Below, one piece after another: positions 1 through 9,871 of a DNA stretch of 64,000 bases. Source of the stretch: Dromaius novaehollandiae (lineage: Eukaryota > Chordata > Aves > Casuariiformes > Dromaiidae). Location of the stretch: the NCBI RefSeq assembly GCF_036370855.1, contig NW_026991398.1, forward strand, positions 2,976,001 through 3,040,000. The letters are read 5' to 3'. Numbering within the stretch: the first letter of the stretch is position 1; every line of letters begins with the position of its first letter. Both the position numbers and the translations under genes were made by a program. The notes under the pieces are model-generated. The model ran no database searches. It had not been told where the DNA came from and saw only the letters and a program-made list of their open reading frames with translations.

Positions 1-500
1 GCCTGGCCGTGGCCCAGCTCTGCCGGGTGCAGCACGAGGGCTGCCGAGCCCCGGGGCTGCTCCCCCGCCAGCACGGCCCCCGCGCGCAGGGCAGCCAGGA
101 GCCCCGCGGGGCCCCTGTGGCAGTGCCCAGACCCTGTGGGGCAGCGGCTGGGCCCCGGGGCCCCACCCTGCCCTGGCACACAGTGCCGGGCTGCCCCCAG
201 GCCCTGCCACGCCCCGCACCGCCGCCCACAACATGGCGCCCCACCGCGGTGGGGAGGGGGGGAGGGGCAGAGCAGGCCGCCAGGGCAGGAGGCTGCAACG
301 TTCCCCCGGCAACGCCCCAGTGCTGCCTCCTATTGGCTAGTTTGAGGAGCAGGGCGGGAATGGGTTGGACGGGTGGCTCTGTCAGCCAATGGGAGTGCAG
401 CATGTGGAGGAAAACGGACAGGGAAGCAGGGTGGGAGCAAAGCGGTGAGCATGGGACAAAGCGCCCTGGCCCCGGGGCAGCTGCCCTGTGAGCCAGACGT
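1..500. promoter_or_regulatory. CpG-rich promoter-like cassette, copy 1 (runs off left edge)
   Basis: Very GC-rich DNA with many CpG dinucleotides, unlike most of the window. It holds GC-box-like runs, an inverted CCAAT (ATTGG near 332), a CCAAT at about 385, and an ACAACATGGCGCC element near 230 that fits a YY1-type CpG-island promoter motif. Two paralogous copies lie at about 13800-14640 and 37640-38110, each also followed by a 65-bp array. Open frames crossing it exist on both strands, are low-complexity (Pro/Ala/Gly/Arg) and look like GC artefacts. Promoter activity is inferred from composition only. Confidence 0.45.
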
Positions 501-639
501 GCCGGCTGCCCCCGGGCAGCTGGGCCGGGGCGGCTGGGGGGGTTTGGGGGCAGGAAGCTTTGCCCCTGCCCTGGGTCACAGACCCCTTCTCCAGCCTTTC
601 CCGGACCAGCTGCTTTGGGGCAGGAACTGGTCTGTAGCG

Positions 640-835
640 GGTGTTTTGCTGCCTGATGAGCATTGCAAGGCCCTGGGGTGAGTCCGGGCGGCCGCTCAGG
701 AGCTGGCTGAGCCTTGGGGGAGGCAGGGGCAGCTGCAGGCAGCAATAGCCGCATAGCCGGGCTGTGGGCAGGGAGGTCACGGCTGTCTGCGAGAGCTGGG
801 CCAGGAGATCCCCAGTGTCAAATCAGCTCTTGGTC
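640..835 (+). repeat. Conserved single-copy lead-in to the 65-bp array
   Basis: Non-repetitive spacer that contains a GCGGCCGC octamer and runs directly into the tandem array. It recurs almost unchanged at about 15045-15230 and 38530-38710. Its constant position shows that cassette, lead-in and array were copied as one block. Confidence 0.6.
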
Positions 836-2000
836 AGTAGCTGCCAGGCCAGCAGGAGGCCCGTGGCTCAGCTGTTGAGATGAGGTCACTTCTGCTGGAG
901 TAGCTGATAGGCCAGCAGCAGGCAGCAAGGCTTGGCTGTTGATTGTGAGGTCACTTGTGACTGATGAACTGATTGGATAGCAGTAGCCATGTGGCTGGAA
1001 AGGTGCTTGTGAGGTCACTTCCAGCTGAGCAGGTGACGGGACAGCAGCAGGTCCATGGCTGGGACATGTGCTTTGGAGCTCACTTCTGCCTGAGCAGCTG
1101 ATAAGCCAGGATTGGGCTCAGGGCTGGGGAAGTTATCATGAAGTAGCTGCTGTCTCAGATGCTTATATGCCAGTGACAGGCACATGGCTGTGAAGGGGAC
1201 TGTGAGGTCATCTCCTTCTGCGTCCCTGATAGGCCAGCAGCAGGCCCCTGCCTGGGAAGGTCCTTGTGAGGTCACTGCAGACAGAGCAGCTGGCAGGCCA
1301 GCAGCTGGCCCCTGGCTGGGAACTGACTCGGAGGTCCCTCCTGTCCCAGCAGCCTCGAGGGCTGCAGCAGGCGCCTGGCTGTAAAGGTGCCTGTGAGGTG
1401 CCTTCTGGGTGAGAAGCCGATAGGCCAGCAGCAGGCTGCGAAGTGGGGAATGTGCTGGTGAGGTCAGTTGTGTGTCCGTCTGTGATAGGCCAGTAACAGG
1501 CCCCTTGCTGGGACCTGACTTTGAGGTCCTTTCCTCCAGAGCAGCGGGGAGGCTAGCAGCAGGCCCATGGCAGAGAAATGTTTGTGAGCTCAGCTCTGTC
1601 TCAGTGCCTGGTAGACTGTGTGGAGGCACATTGCTGGGAGAGTTGCTGTGAGGTCACTTGTCTCTGCAAGGCTAGCACTTGGCTGATGGCTTGGGTATTT
1701 GCCTGTGAGGTCACTTGTGCCTGAGTCCCTGATAGGCCAGCAGCAGGCAGATGGATGTGGAAGCAGACTGTGAGGTCTCCTGGGTCAGAGTACCTGATAG
1801 GGCAACAGCATGTTCTTGACATAGGAAATTATTGTAAAGAAAACTTGTGTCTCTGAAGCCCATGGGCTATCAGCAGGCACCTGGTGGTGGGAGCAGCTAC
1901 TCGGCCAGGAGAAGGCACGTGGTTTAGATGTTGGCAGTGAGGTCACTTCTGGGTTTGGTGAGTGTGCCAGGAGGGATTGACACCTGCAGAGCTCTACAGC
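835..2000 (+). repeat. Degenerate ~65-bp tandem repeat array, copy 1
   Basis: About 18 diverged units with a spacing of 64-66 bases, judged from the recurring core GTGAGGTCACTT and the partner core GATAGGCCAGCAGCAGGC. Successive cores fall near 880, 945, 1009, 1074, 1202, 1265, 1330, 1394 and 1460. Most units carry AGGTCA, a nuclear-receptor half-site. The units match those of the arrays at 15230 and 38710 in order, variant for variant, so the copies arose by block duplication. Long minus-strand frames across it are incidental because the period is not a multiple of three. An AATAAA at 2003-2008 closes the array. I do not recognise the repeat family. Confidence 0.8.
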
Positions 2001-2009
2001 TAAATAAAG

Positions 2010-2985
2010 ATGCAACTAATAAGCAGAAGTAGGTGATAATGTTCCACACTATCTGACACTAGTTTTATTCCACTCCATCATCATGGATTAGTAGTGCTAC
2101 ATTTATGATGTGGATGATGTTCTCTGGTAAACATAGTTGTGGAGTTTGACTATGTACTTTTTGCTAAGTACTGGCTTACGGTCTGCTACCAATGGGCGAG
2201 GGAGTCCAGCTAGAATGTTTACACTGCTAAATGAGTGAAGTGCTGATGTGAGCAGTGACATTAGTAATCTCTGATTTTATATGTCTGTGTGCTGCAGAAA
2301 ATTCTGCCACATCCAAATACCATGGGCTTCTGAGATTGTTCTCCCAGATCTGAAGGACATTTCTGTCCTTGGATTCCTGGAGGTGGGAAGTGAGCAGTGC
2401 TGGGCTGTGCCTGGCTGTTGAGAGGAAGGGCCTGTTGCAAGGCCTTGGAGGACACGAAGGGAATGGAAGGGCTGGAGAGTTGGTGTGTGTGTGTTTTGGG
2501 ACCCTTGGGGGTGCCCTGGCTGCTGCCATGTGTGGTACTGTGCCCTGCGTATCCCTGCCGCAGAGGTGCATGTTGGCTGGCCACCCTCTGTGAGGCGAGA
2601 GGCAGGGGTGCGGGCTGTCAGAATGGTGGGGTGCCCTGTGTTGGGGATAAGGGATGGCCTCAGTCCTGGGAGGAGGTGTCTGGAGAGAGCAGTGCTCTTC
2701 TCCCAGGGCCCAGCCTGCCATCACGGTGTCCTTCTGGGAGACCTGGAGTGCGGACCACTGGTGACCATGTTTGCACCTTGGTGCAAGCCAGGGATGCTCG
2801 TGGTTTGCTGCTTTCTGTCAGCTGAGGTTCAGGCTTGCAGTTTCTGAAGCTCTTGGTGCTTCCGTGAGTCTTTGGGATTGTACTGACTCTTCTGGGGAAC
2901 CCAACAAAAAGAAAGGTACAACCGTCAGCAGAGACTGCAAAAAAATAACGATAAGGAGAAAAATAGCTTACCTAGGAACAATGAT
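2010..2985. other. No gene recognised
   Basis: Sequence between array copy 1 and the LTR-like element. It is moderately GC-rich in the middle, with a short GT run near 2484. Open frames of 60-165 codons on both strands overlap one another and resemble nothing I know. I see no paralogous copy elsewhere in the window. Confidence 0.3.
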
Positions 2986-2989
2986 GAGA

Positions 2990-3260
2990 TTCAATGAGAA
3001 GCAGGAGACCCCAGACCTAAACATTACTATCGGTCTAACTACCGCATGAGGGGTGGGAAATTTAAGTTGAAAAAGCTATAAGTGCCTAGGGATTTTTTCT
3101 TCGGGGTCCCTCTTCGGAGGCACCCAGCTCGAGCTGTAATTACTGCACGGGCACCATTAAAATTTAATTATTTAATTTGCTTTGATTTGGCTCTGAACTC
3201 TTCTGTGGGAACCTAGGGTCGGACCCTGTTACGGTGGCCAACAAGCCTAACTTCCATAAC
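2990..3260 (+). mobile_element. LTR-like fragment of an avian endogenous retrovirus
   Basis: From about 3046 the sequence has the layout of an avian retroviral LTR: a TG start, a CGGGGTCCCTCTTCGGAGGC-type U3/R segment, an ATTAAA-type poly(A) signal near 3155, then a short T-rich U5 ending near the motif GTTACGGTGGCCAACA. The last 40 bases recur in inverted orientation at the right edge of the window (63961-64000) with about three differences. I cannot place the primer-binding site or a target-site duplication, so the call rests on composition and layout only. Confidence 0.4.
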
Positions 3261-3700
3261 AGAACCTTCGTTTCATTTCGGCTCTTACTGTTTTATCTCA
3301 AGGTCCTGAGGAGGAGGAGGAGGTGATTCCAAATCATAAGAATTAACACTGCCCCAGCAATGAGCTAAGGCTTTGCCCCTCAAGATCCTAATGCCCTGCA
3401 CTGGTCTTATTTCAAAGCCTTGACACCCTCCCTTTCGGAGTGTGAGACACAGGAATGCAGACTGCTTGTAACTCCCTTATCTTCCCAGCTGGAACCAGCT
3501 CTGAGGCCCTTTTCTTACTGGACTAAGTAAAAGTTCCTTATTTTATCTAAGTGCGGCCTAAGGCTTCAGCAACTTTAGCTCCTCATGCTAAGCAAGTTTT
3601 ATAGAAGTTGTGCTAAGTGGCTACCTCTAGACAGTTTCAGTTTGCAATTCCTTAACAATCACTATAACACAGGTATGTTGAGGTATGTGCAAATGTGGTC
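3260..3700. other. No gene recognised; possibly retroviral leader
   Basis: AT-rich sequence following the LTR-like piece, with a short GGA run near 3310. No long open frame and no paralogous copy were noticed. It could be the decayed internal part of the same retroviral element, but nothing in it proves that. Confidence 0.25.
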
Positions 3701-4470
3701 ATCTAAAAATACAGCGTTTTACTGAAACCTGGTCATCCTGCTTTCCTCTATCAGTCAAGAGAGCTCAACATCTAACAGTGTGACTCGCTCTGTGCAAAGA
3801 GTGAGGAGTGGCATGGAGAGCCATGGACAAAGGGGTGGTTGGAGGGCACTGGGAGAGACACAAAATATCCTGTTTAATGGTGCAGGCCCACTTATGACAG
3901 AACTGTTTAGAAAATGACATTAAAAATGAAACAAGAAGGAAATTAAGTAAGAGATTTAAAGCAAAGAAATGTTTTGTTATACTGTCCAGCCTTTGCATTT
4001 TTTGTGGTTTTATTGTCTTTCGTGATTTTTTTTTAATATAGTGGTCTTTTAGTTTAGTTTTTTTTTGTTTTTTTGTTTTTGTTTTTTAAGAGATTTTCAC
4101 AACTGGGGTGGGATGCAGTCATAGGGTCATGATAGGGTCATGGAGGGCTGGTGCCATTGCAGGTGCCCTGGTCCCCTCTGCTCAGCCTCCATCTGCAGCT
4201 CCAAGGGGCTCTGGTCTCCTGCAGGTCCCCTGTGAGAGCTGCCAGGCCCAGGCAGGGCCCTCAGACACCGGGGCCTCTCCAAGTGCCACTGGCTGCTTGT
4301 GGTTGGACACCTGAGCTCTGCCTGGAAAGGTGAAGAACTGTTTTCAACATTTCAAAAATATGAACACACTTTCATCCGATCAAATGATTGGCTAATTTTA
4401 ATGTTGATGTTCTCCTATGGTGAAATAGTGGAAATCTTCAGGAAGGGTTCTTCAGGGATCTTCAGGAATT
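3700..4470 (+). repeat. Inverted-repeat arm A (partner 62700-63480)
   Basis: This block reads as the reverse complement of about 62700-63480. Shared landmarks are the GTGACTCGCTCTGTGCAAAGAG segment near 3779, the poly-T tract at 4022-4080, the CTGCAGGTCCCCTGTGAGAGC segment near 4220, and CAAATGATTGGCTAATTT near 4380. Short frames inside it are not conserved between the two arms, so I call no gene. The arms are about 58 kb apart. Confidence 0.65.
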
Positions 4471-4479
4471 AGTTTTACT

Positions 4480-4860
4480 GAGTATTGGGATGGACCATCC
4501 CTGTGCATGGCAGATGCTGTCCTTAAAGACATGATGGCTTTGCTGAGCTCCTGGGCTCTTCAGAGCTGAAGGCCCCTGAACAGGCCCAAGTCTGCTCCTC
4601 TGAAGCCCAGGGTCTGCGCCTTGCTACTATCCTTCCTCACTCCGCTCAGGATCTGGAACTCTACTTTTTCATGGTCACCGTAGGCAAGGCTGCCACTGCC
4701 TATCCCATCCCTGATCAGTTCCTCCCTGTTTGAAATTTTTGGAAATAAGAAAGTATCATGAGTATTGTCCCATCATACACCTGTGCTAAGAAGTTCTTCC
4801 TGATGTCCTCCAGAAGCCTCCTGGCCTGCTTGCACTCTGCTGCTTGCCCTTCCAGTTAAC
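4480..4860 (-). repeat. Probable degraded CR1-type interspersed repeat
   Basis: The stretch with AGGCCCAAGTCTGCTCCTCT near 4580 and TCATGGTCACCGTAGGCAAG near 4670 resembles a very common interspersed sequence of bird genomes that I associate with antisense CR1 copies. No open frame survives. The family assignment is from memory of the repeat's general appearance and needs a repeat-library comparison. Confidence 0.35.
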
Positions 4861-4877
4861 GTCTGGGACATGAAAAT

Positions 4878-4895
4878 CACCACCACCACCACCAC
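4878..4895. repeat. (CAC)6 microsatellite
   Basis: Six perfect CAC triplets next to the start of the first receptor-unit upstream module. Confidence 0.9.
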
Positions 4896-4899
4896 AAGA

Positions 4900-6902
4900 A
4901 CCAGGGCCCGTGATCCACAGACTTGTTCACATTGCTTAAAGAAGACTGCAGCCAAGCACTCACCCAGACCCTTGCTTCTTCCATGGAAGAGCTCCACACA
5001 TCTGAGCTGCCCCTTCACACCAAGGACATCCCCCCTCCTCACTGTCCCCAACAGTCTCTCCTGAAGAGCTTGTACCCTCCAAGGAGAGCCCGCCAGTCAT
5101 GTGGGTGATCCCACCACATCTCAGTTCTTCCAATGATGTTGCAGTCCTGTGACAGCTTGTGCTCCTGGCTGTGCCCCAGGCTGCAGGCATTTGCATCTCT
5201 TTGGGCTGCAGAGCCTCAGCTGTGGCACAGAGAACAGATTGGTCATGGTGAGACCTGTTCTCAACAGCCAAGGACACCATGTGTGCAATGGCCCCACTTC
5301 AGAGCAGAGACATGCTGGCACAGATAGCAGGTGGCAATGTAATGGTGAAAGGAGGTTCCCACTAAGAGAGCAAACCCTGCAGTGCCCAAGGCCAGGGAGA
5401 AGCAGAGCTGGGCTGTGCAGGAATGGCAGGAGAGGGGTTTTCTGCCTGAGCTGATTCACAGCACCTTGGGGCCTGTGGCAGAGGTGAACCAATCTCCAGG
5501 CAGGACAAGGTGTCACTGAAGAAGTCCCTGGGCCTGGGCAGCCTGTGATCCAGCCACCCTGAGGTCATCATTAGCCCAGTCCCTGTTCATAACATCCAGG
5601 GGTGAGAAGAGGTTCAGGGAGAGGAGAGCAAGAGGGTTTGAGAGTGCAGAGACTAGAGCGAAGACCTTGGTATGATGGGCCTCCTGTTTATGCAGCACAC
5701 TTGAATGTAGCTGGGATGGACTTGGCCTAAAGGCAGTGGTGGGATCCAGTTGTTTGGGCACAGGTAGGAAACCTGAGGGGCCCTGGGGCACTTGCCCAGC
5801 ACCACTCCAAAGGGGCGAAGTTTTCCTGTAGGTGCCATGCTGTATGTGCTAGAGACACGTGGTTGTGCTGGACACCCCAGGCATCAGATATGATCCCTAC
5901 CTATGGCCTATCTTATGTCATTAAATCACATGTCTGCACTGAATTCTGTTAGCTTTTGGGACTGCAGAGGTCTGCCTGTGTCTCTGCTTCACAGTGAGTG
6001 GAGCTCTAGTAGGAGCAGTAGGCATCCAGTGTCATTCCAGAAGGCCAAGGAAACTCCCCACCTGGCCCCCACCTGATGCTCCAGAAGGATGGGGGTCTCA
6101 TAGTCACTCAGACAGAGCAAGCAGACACTGGCACATGCCTGGGACCACGTCTGTCTCATCAACTGTTACCAGGTGTTTGTGTGTGGGCAACTGACTCATT
6201 CTCCCTCTCCAGTGATTATAACGGGAGCTTAGACAAGGAGCTCCCATGCAGACCTCTATGTTGTGCTCCCTTCAGTTTTGGCAAGGGCAATCCCACCTCC
6301 TATGTGTTTGTGGAGTTCACAGGAGGGATCTGAATCCCACCCCAACCCAGGGGCTTCTAAACCAGCGTGTGATGTCCAGAATGACTCATCTGAATCAACA
6401 CGCAAACCATGTGTCAATGAGCTCCCTTCTTGTCCCTGTCTAGGTGTCCTGCCCAGTGAAGGGATAGGAATAGGGGCTTCCAGAGTGGGACATTTCCACT
6501 GATCATAGATAGACAGCCTCTGATGAAATAAGTTGCAATGTTGGAATCAGTTTCTCTGCACTCTTTAGCAAAGGACAATAGGTGATTATTTTAGTTTACT
6601 TCAGGGAACATTTCCCAGGAGGAGGGAGCACAAGGGACAGAGAAATTCAGGCCTTCAGCTGGGCCTCTGCTCCTGAGTGTGGCCAGGCTCCTGGGATGGA
6701 GGGAGCTCAGGGCAACCTGGCAGCACTGCCCAGAGACAGCTGTGTGCAGGAGCAGCTCCTCTGCAAAGAGCAGCTGGGCTGCGGGCACTGCCTGCTGCTG
6801 CTGACATGAGCTGAGAGAAGGCAGAGAGAAGTGGAAGGCAGTGTGGAGTGGGAGGACAGAGAAGAGCTGCCTGTGGGGGAAATCATCACAGCCCTTGACA
6901 CG
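4900..6902 (+). repeat. Receptor-unit upstream module, copy for the 8937 gene (includes 5' noncoding exon)
   Basis: Duplicated DNA that precedes the receptor genes. Paralogous copies are 21690-23341 (+), 33650-32068 (-), 53200-51542 (-) and 59620-57968 (-). The last ~320 bases (about 6580-6902) contain the block from GGAACATTTCCCAGGAGGAG to the donor and are the best candidate for a 5' noncoding exon. The exon end is set by the splice donor after 6902; its start is not visible. Short overlapping frames here are not conserved between copies and are not called. Confidence 0.65.
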
Positions 6903-8912
6903 GTAAGTCTCTGGCTGTACAGCAATATTACTGAGGTTCCTGGAGGGGTCTTCTAAACCAGCCCATCCCATGACTGATAGGCTTTTTAAGAATTGTTCTC
7001 CCTGTTCTTTTAGTCCATAAGAGTAGGAGATGCTTTAGAGCAGGGCTTCCCTGCCACACAGTCAGAGGAACAGGGCATGCTGCTCCCTCCTGCCAGGGGC
7101 AGCTGCAGGGGGGTGAAGCCTGGGTGTGCCCTCAGGTCTGGGCAGGGCTGTAATTCAGACAAGTTCAGAGCAGTGATTCTGCTGCCTGCAAGGGTCTCAT
7201 CGAGCTGCTTTATCCTAACTGTAGTCTACAGACAGCATTAGCATCACCTTTGTGGCCTCATGGGAGTTTATCTGACCTGCTCCTTAGGACCTGCCTGCAC
7301 AGAGATGCCCCTGGCAAGTGCCCTGTCCCAGGAGGATTCTGTAGGGTAGAACTGAGCACACAGAGGGTGGGAAGGGGTCTGGGAGCACTGACCAGGAAAA
7401 GATGTTGGGACAAAGAAAGAGCCTCCAGCAAGGACAGCTCCAGGCAGCAGAGATGGGCAGGGAATGAGAGGCAACTGCTAACAGAAACATCATTTGTGAA
7501 TGGATTTAGGCAAGCCATGGTCAGTACTTTTGATGCTGGCATCTTCCTCAGAGCAACCCCCCCATGTCTCCTCTCCCACCCAGCCTAGCCTCTGCCCTGA
7601 AAGATATGGAGTCGAGGGCATGAGCCATCTCCTCTGCAGCCAGACCTCTGGCAGAGGAGAAGGGTCCCTCTCTTTCCATGGGCCCATTTCATGCTGCCTG
7701 ACAAAGCAGCTGAGAGTGACTGCCCTGCAATGCTGCCATCTGCAAGGTGGCATGCCCAGCTGGGTAAGGCTTTCCTGAGTTCCCGTCTGTCTCTCTTTTT
7801 CCTTGCCTCCTTCAGTAGCAGGATCATGGGGTTGCTCCTTCTTTCTCCTCCTGTCCACACTGCTCCTGTTCTTGCGCTCAGGTCTCAGGGGTGGGGTTCA
7901 GACATGAGTGCTGCAAGTTGTGCAACAGAGGGATCTGCATGGAAATGAGGTTTCCCCAGCCCCCTTCTGACCTGTGGAGCTCTGGAGTTGGGAAATGAGC
8001 TGACTCTCCCTTAAGAAGAGACCATCTTCAGTCCTAATGGTCCTTTGACCGTTTCCCTGTTGGGTCCTGCTGGGCTGCAAGCTGCCCTCTAGAAAGGCAC
8101 AGCTGTCTCATAGCATCTCTGTGATATCTGAGAGAGAAAAGAAGAAGGTGCAGAGATGCTGAGAATATGGAAATGATGGTGGGAGGCTGTATATGGGCAT
8201 CTGAAAAGAGCCCTGTGTGTCCTTGGCTAGAAGAGGAGTGTGGAGACCTCCCTCTGGTGCTCTGAGAAAAGCAGAGAAGGTTGGAGATCTGCATTTTGAA
8301 ACTGGATTTGTCTGCTCTCAGCAGGGGCTGGTTTCTTTCTAGGGCTACATAGGAGTGTGGCTCATGCTCCAGCTCAAAGAGATGTGAGCACAGGACAGCT
8401 GGGAACAGGACTAATAGACAGACTAGTTGTCCTCACTCTGCAACAAGGGACAGTGAATCGGTTTTTCTCAGGACTCAGTAGAAATGCTGAGGATTCCTAC
8501 CTTCAAGGAACACTTCCCAGGGGTGATAAGGATATGCAAAAGAGAATAAACACTATTTAAAAATCCCTAAAACTTATTTTTTCCCCTCAAACCTCATTCT
8601 TTACAATTGGGAGTGCAGACACTGAAAAGCCCTTCTACATACAGAGTGGATTTCACCTGACAGAAATTGTCTTCTGTTCCCACTGCTGTACAGCAGGAGG
8701 GACTCCTCTGGAGCCCATGGGCAGAGGTCCCTGCTCCTCACAGCAGCACAGTCAGCCAGTTCAAAGTGGAGCTCAAGCAAGGGAGCTGCACAGAGATCCT
8801 CTCAGTAGAGAGAGAGGCAAAGTGGGGGGTTGTATGAGAACTGCAATTTTTTTTCTTTTTTTTGTTTGAAAATTCTCTCCTAAATTCTCAATATCTTTTC
8901 TTCTTTGGACAG
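6903..8912 (+). other. Inferred 5'-UTR intron of the receptor at 8937
   Basis: The donor GTAAGT begins at 6903. The acceptor TTCTTTGGACAG ends at 8912, 24 bases before the coding ATG. The donor is conserved in every upstream module of this window and always points towards its own receptor, and the acceptor is conserved in most, which supports real splicing. The length is about 2.0 kb. No transcript evidence is available here. Confidence 0.55.
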
Positions 8913-8936
8913 TCCCCCATGCCTGGTGATAGCAAA

Positions 8937-9871
8937 ATGTCCAACAGCAGCTCCCTCAATGAGTTCCTCCTCCTGGCATTTGCGGACAGACGGGAGCTGC
9001 AGCTCTTGCACTTCTCGCTCTTCCTGGGCATCTACTTGGCTGCCCTCCTGGGCAACGGCCTCATCATCACAGCCATAGCCTGCGACCACCGCCTCCACAC
9101 CCCCATGTACTTCTTCCTCCTCAACCTCTCCCTCCTCGACCTTGGCTCCATCTCCACCACTGTCCCCAAATCCATGGCCAATTCCTTGTGGGACACCAGG
9201 GCCATTTCCTACTTGGGATGTGCTGCCCAGGTCTTCCTGGTTGTGTGCTTGTTTGGAGGAGAGTATTCTCTCCTCACTGTCATGGCCTATGACCGCTACG
9301 TTGCCATCCGCAAACCCCTGCACTATAGGACCCTCCTGGGCAGCAAAGCCTGTGTCAAAATGGCAGCAGCTGCCTGGGCAGTGGTTTTCTCAATGCTGTC
9401 CTGCACACTGCTAACACATTTTCAATACCACTCTGCCAAGACAACACAGTGGACCAGTTCTTCTGTGAAATTCCCCAGATCCTCAAGCTCTCCTGCTCAG
9501 ACTCCTACCTCAGGGAAGTGGGGCTTCTTGTGTTTAGTGTCTTTTTAGTCTTTGTGTGTTTCATTTTCATTGTGGTGTCCTACGTGCAGATCTTCACTGC
9601 TGTGCTGAGGATCCCCTCTGAGCAGGGCCGGCACAAAGCCTTTTCCATGTGCCTCCCGCACCTGGCCGTGGTCTCCCTGTTTCTCAGCACTGGCATGTTT
9701 GCCTACCTGAAGCCCCCCTCCCTCTCCTCCCCAGCTGTGGATCTGGTGGTGGCTGTTCTGTACTCGGTGGTGCCTCCAGCAGTGAACCCCCTCATCTACA
9801 GCATGAGGAACAAGGAGCTCAAGGAGGCACTGAAGAAACTCATTGAGGTGGTACTAGTTCAGCAGCAATAA
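8937..9871 (+). pseudogene. Olfactory receptor, family 14 (14J1-like), single-base frameshift
   Basis: Seven-transmembrane odorant receptor of the avian gamma-c type, expected in olfactory neuron membranes. The frame opens at MSNSSSLNEF (ATG 8937; a second in-frame ATG at 8919 would add six residues). It shows the N-terminal NSS glycosylation site, GN in TM1, LHTPMYFFLLNLS, MAYDRY after TM3, and, in the second frame, KAFSMCLPHL and PPAVNPLIYSMRN. At about 9378-9379 GGGCCAGTGG has become GGGCAGTGG. That one-base loss shifts the frame in TM4, so an intact product would stop early; the correct frame resumes to TAA 9869-9871. Total 935 bases against 936 in the intact copies. MAYDRYVAIRKP also has Arg where the family has Cys. 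It is most likely a recent pseudogene, unless the lesion is an assembly error. Confidence 0.9.

Noticed and set aside
1015-1629. 204-codon minus-strand frame across array copy 1 (similar frame of 225 codons at 15355-16032)
   Set aside because: The 65-bp period is not a multiple of three, so the same DNA is read in changing frames. The peptide has no consistent repeat register and the frame is not equally open in all copies.
835-2000. CRISPR-like impression of regularly spaced repeats
   Set aside because: Repeats are degenerate, the spacers are themselves repeated, and the genome is vertebrate. This is a tandem repeat, not a CRISPR array.
4022-4090. Poly-T region as a retrogene tail
   Set aside because: It is part of inverted-repeat arm A and has no gene body or target-site duplication beside it.
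8880-9323. 147-codon antisense frame over the 8937 receptor and similar antisense frames over the others
   Set aside because: A shadow of the conserved receptor coding strand, rich in Glu/Val from reverse-read Leu/Ser codons. It has no independent signature.
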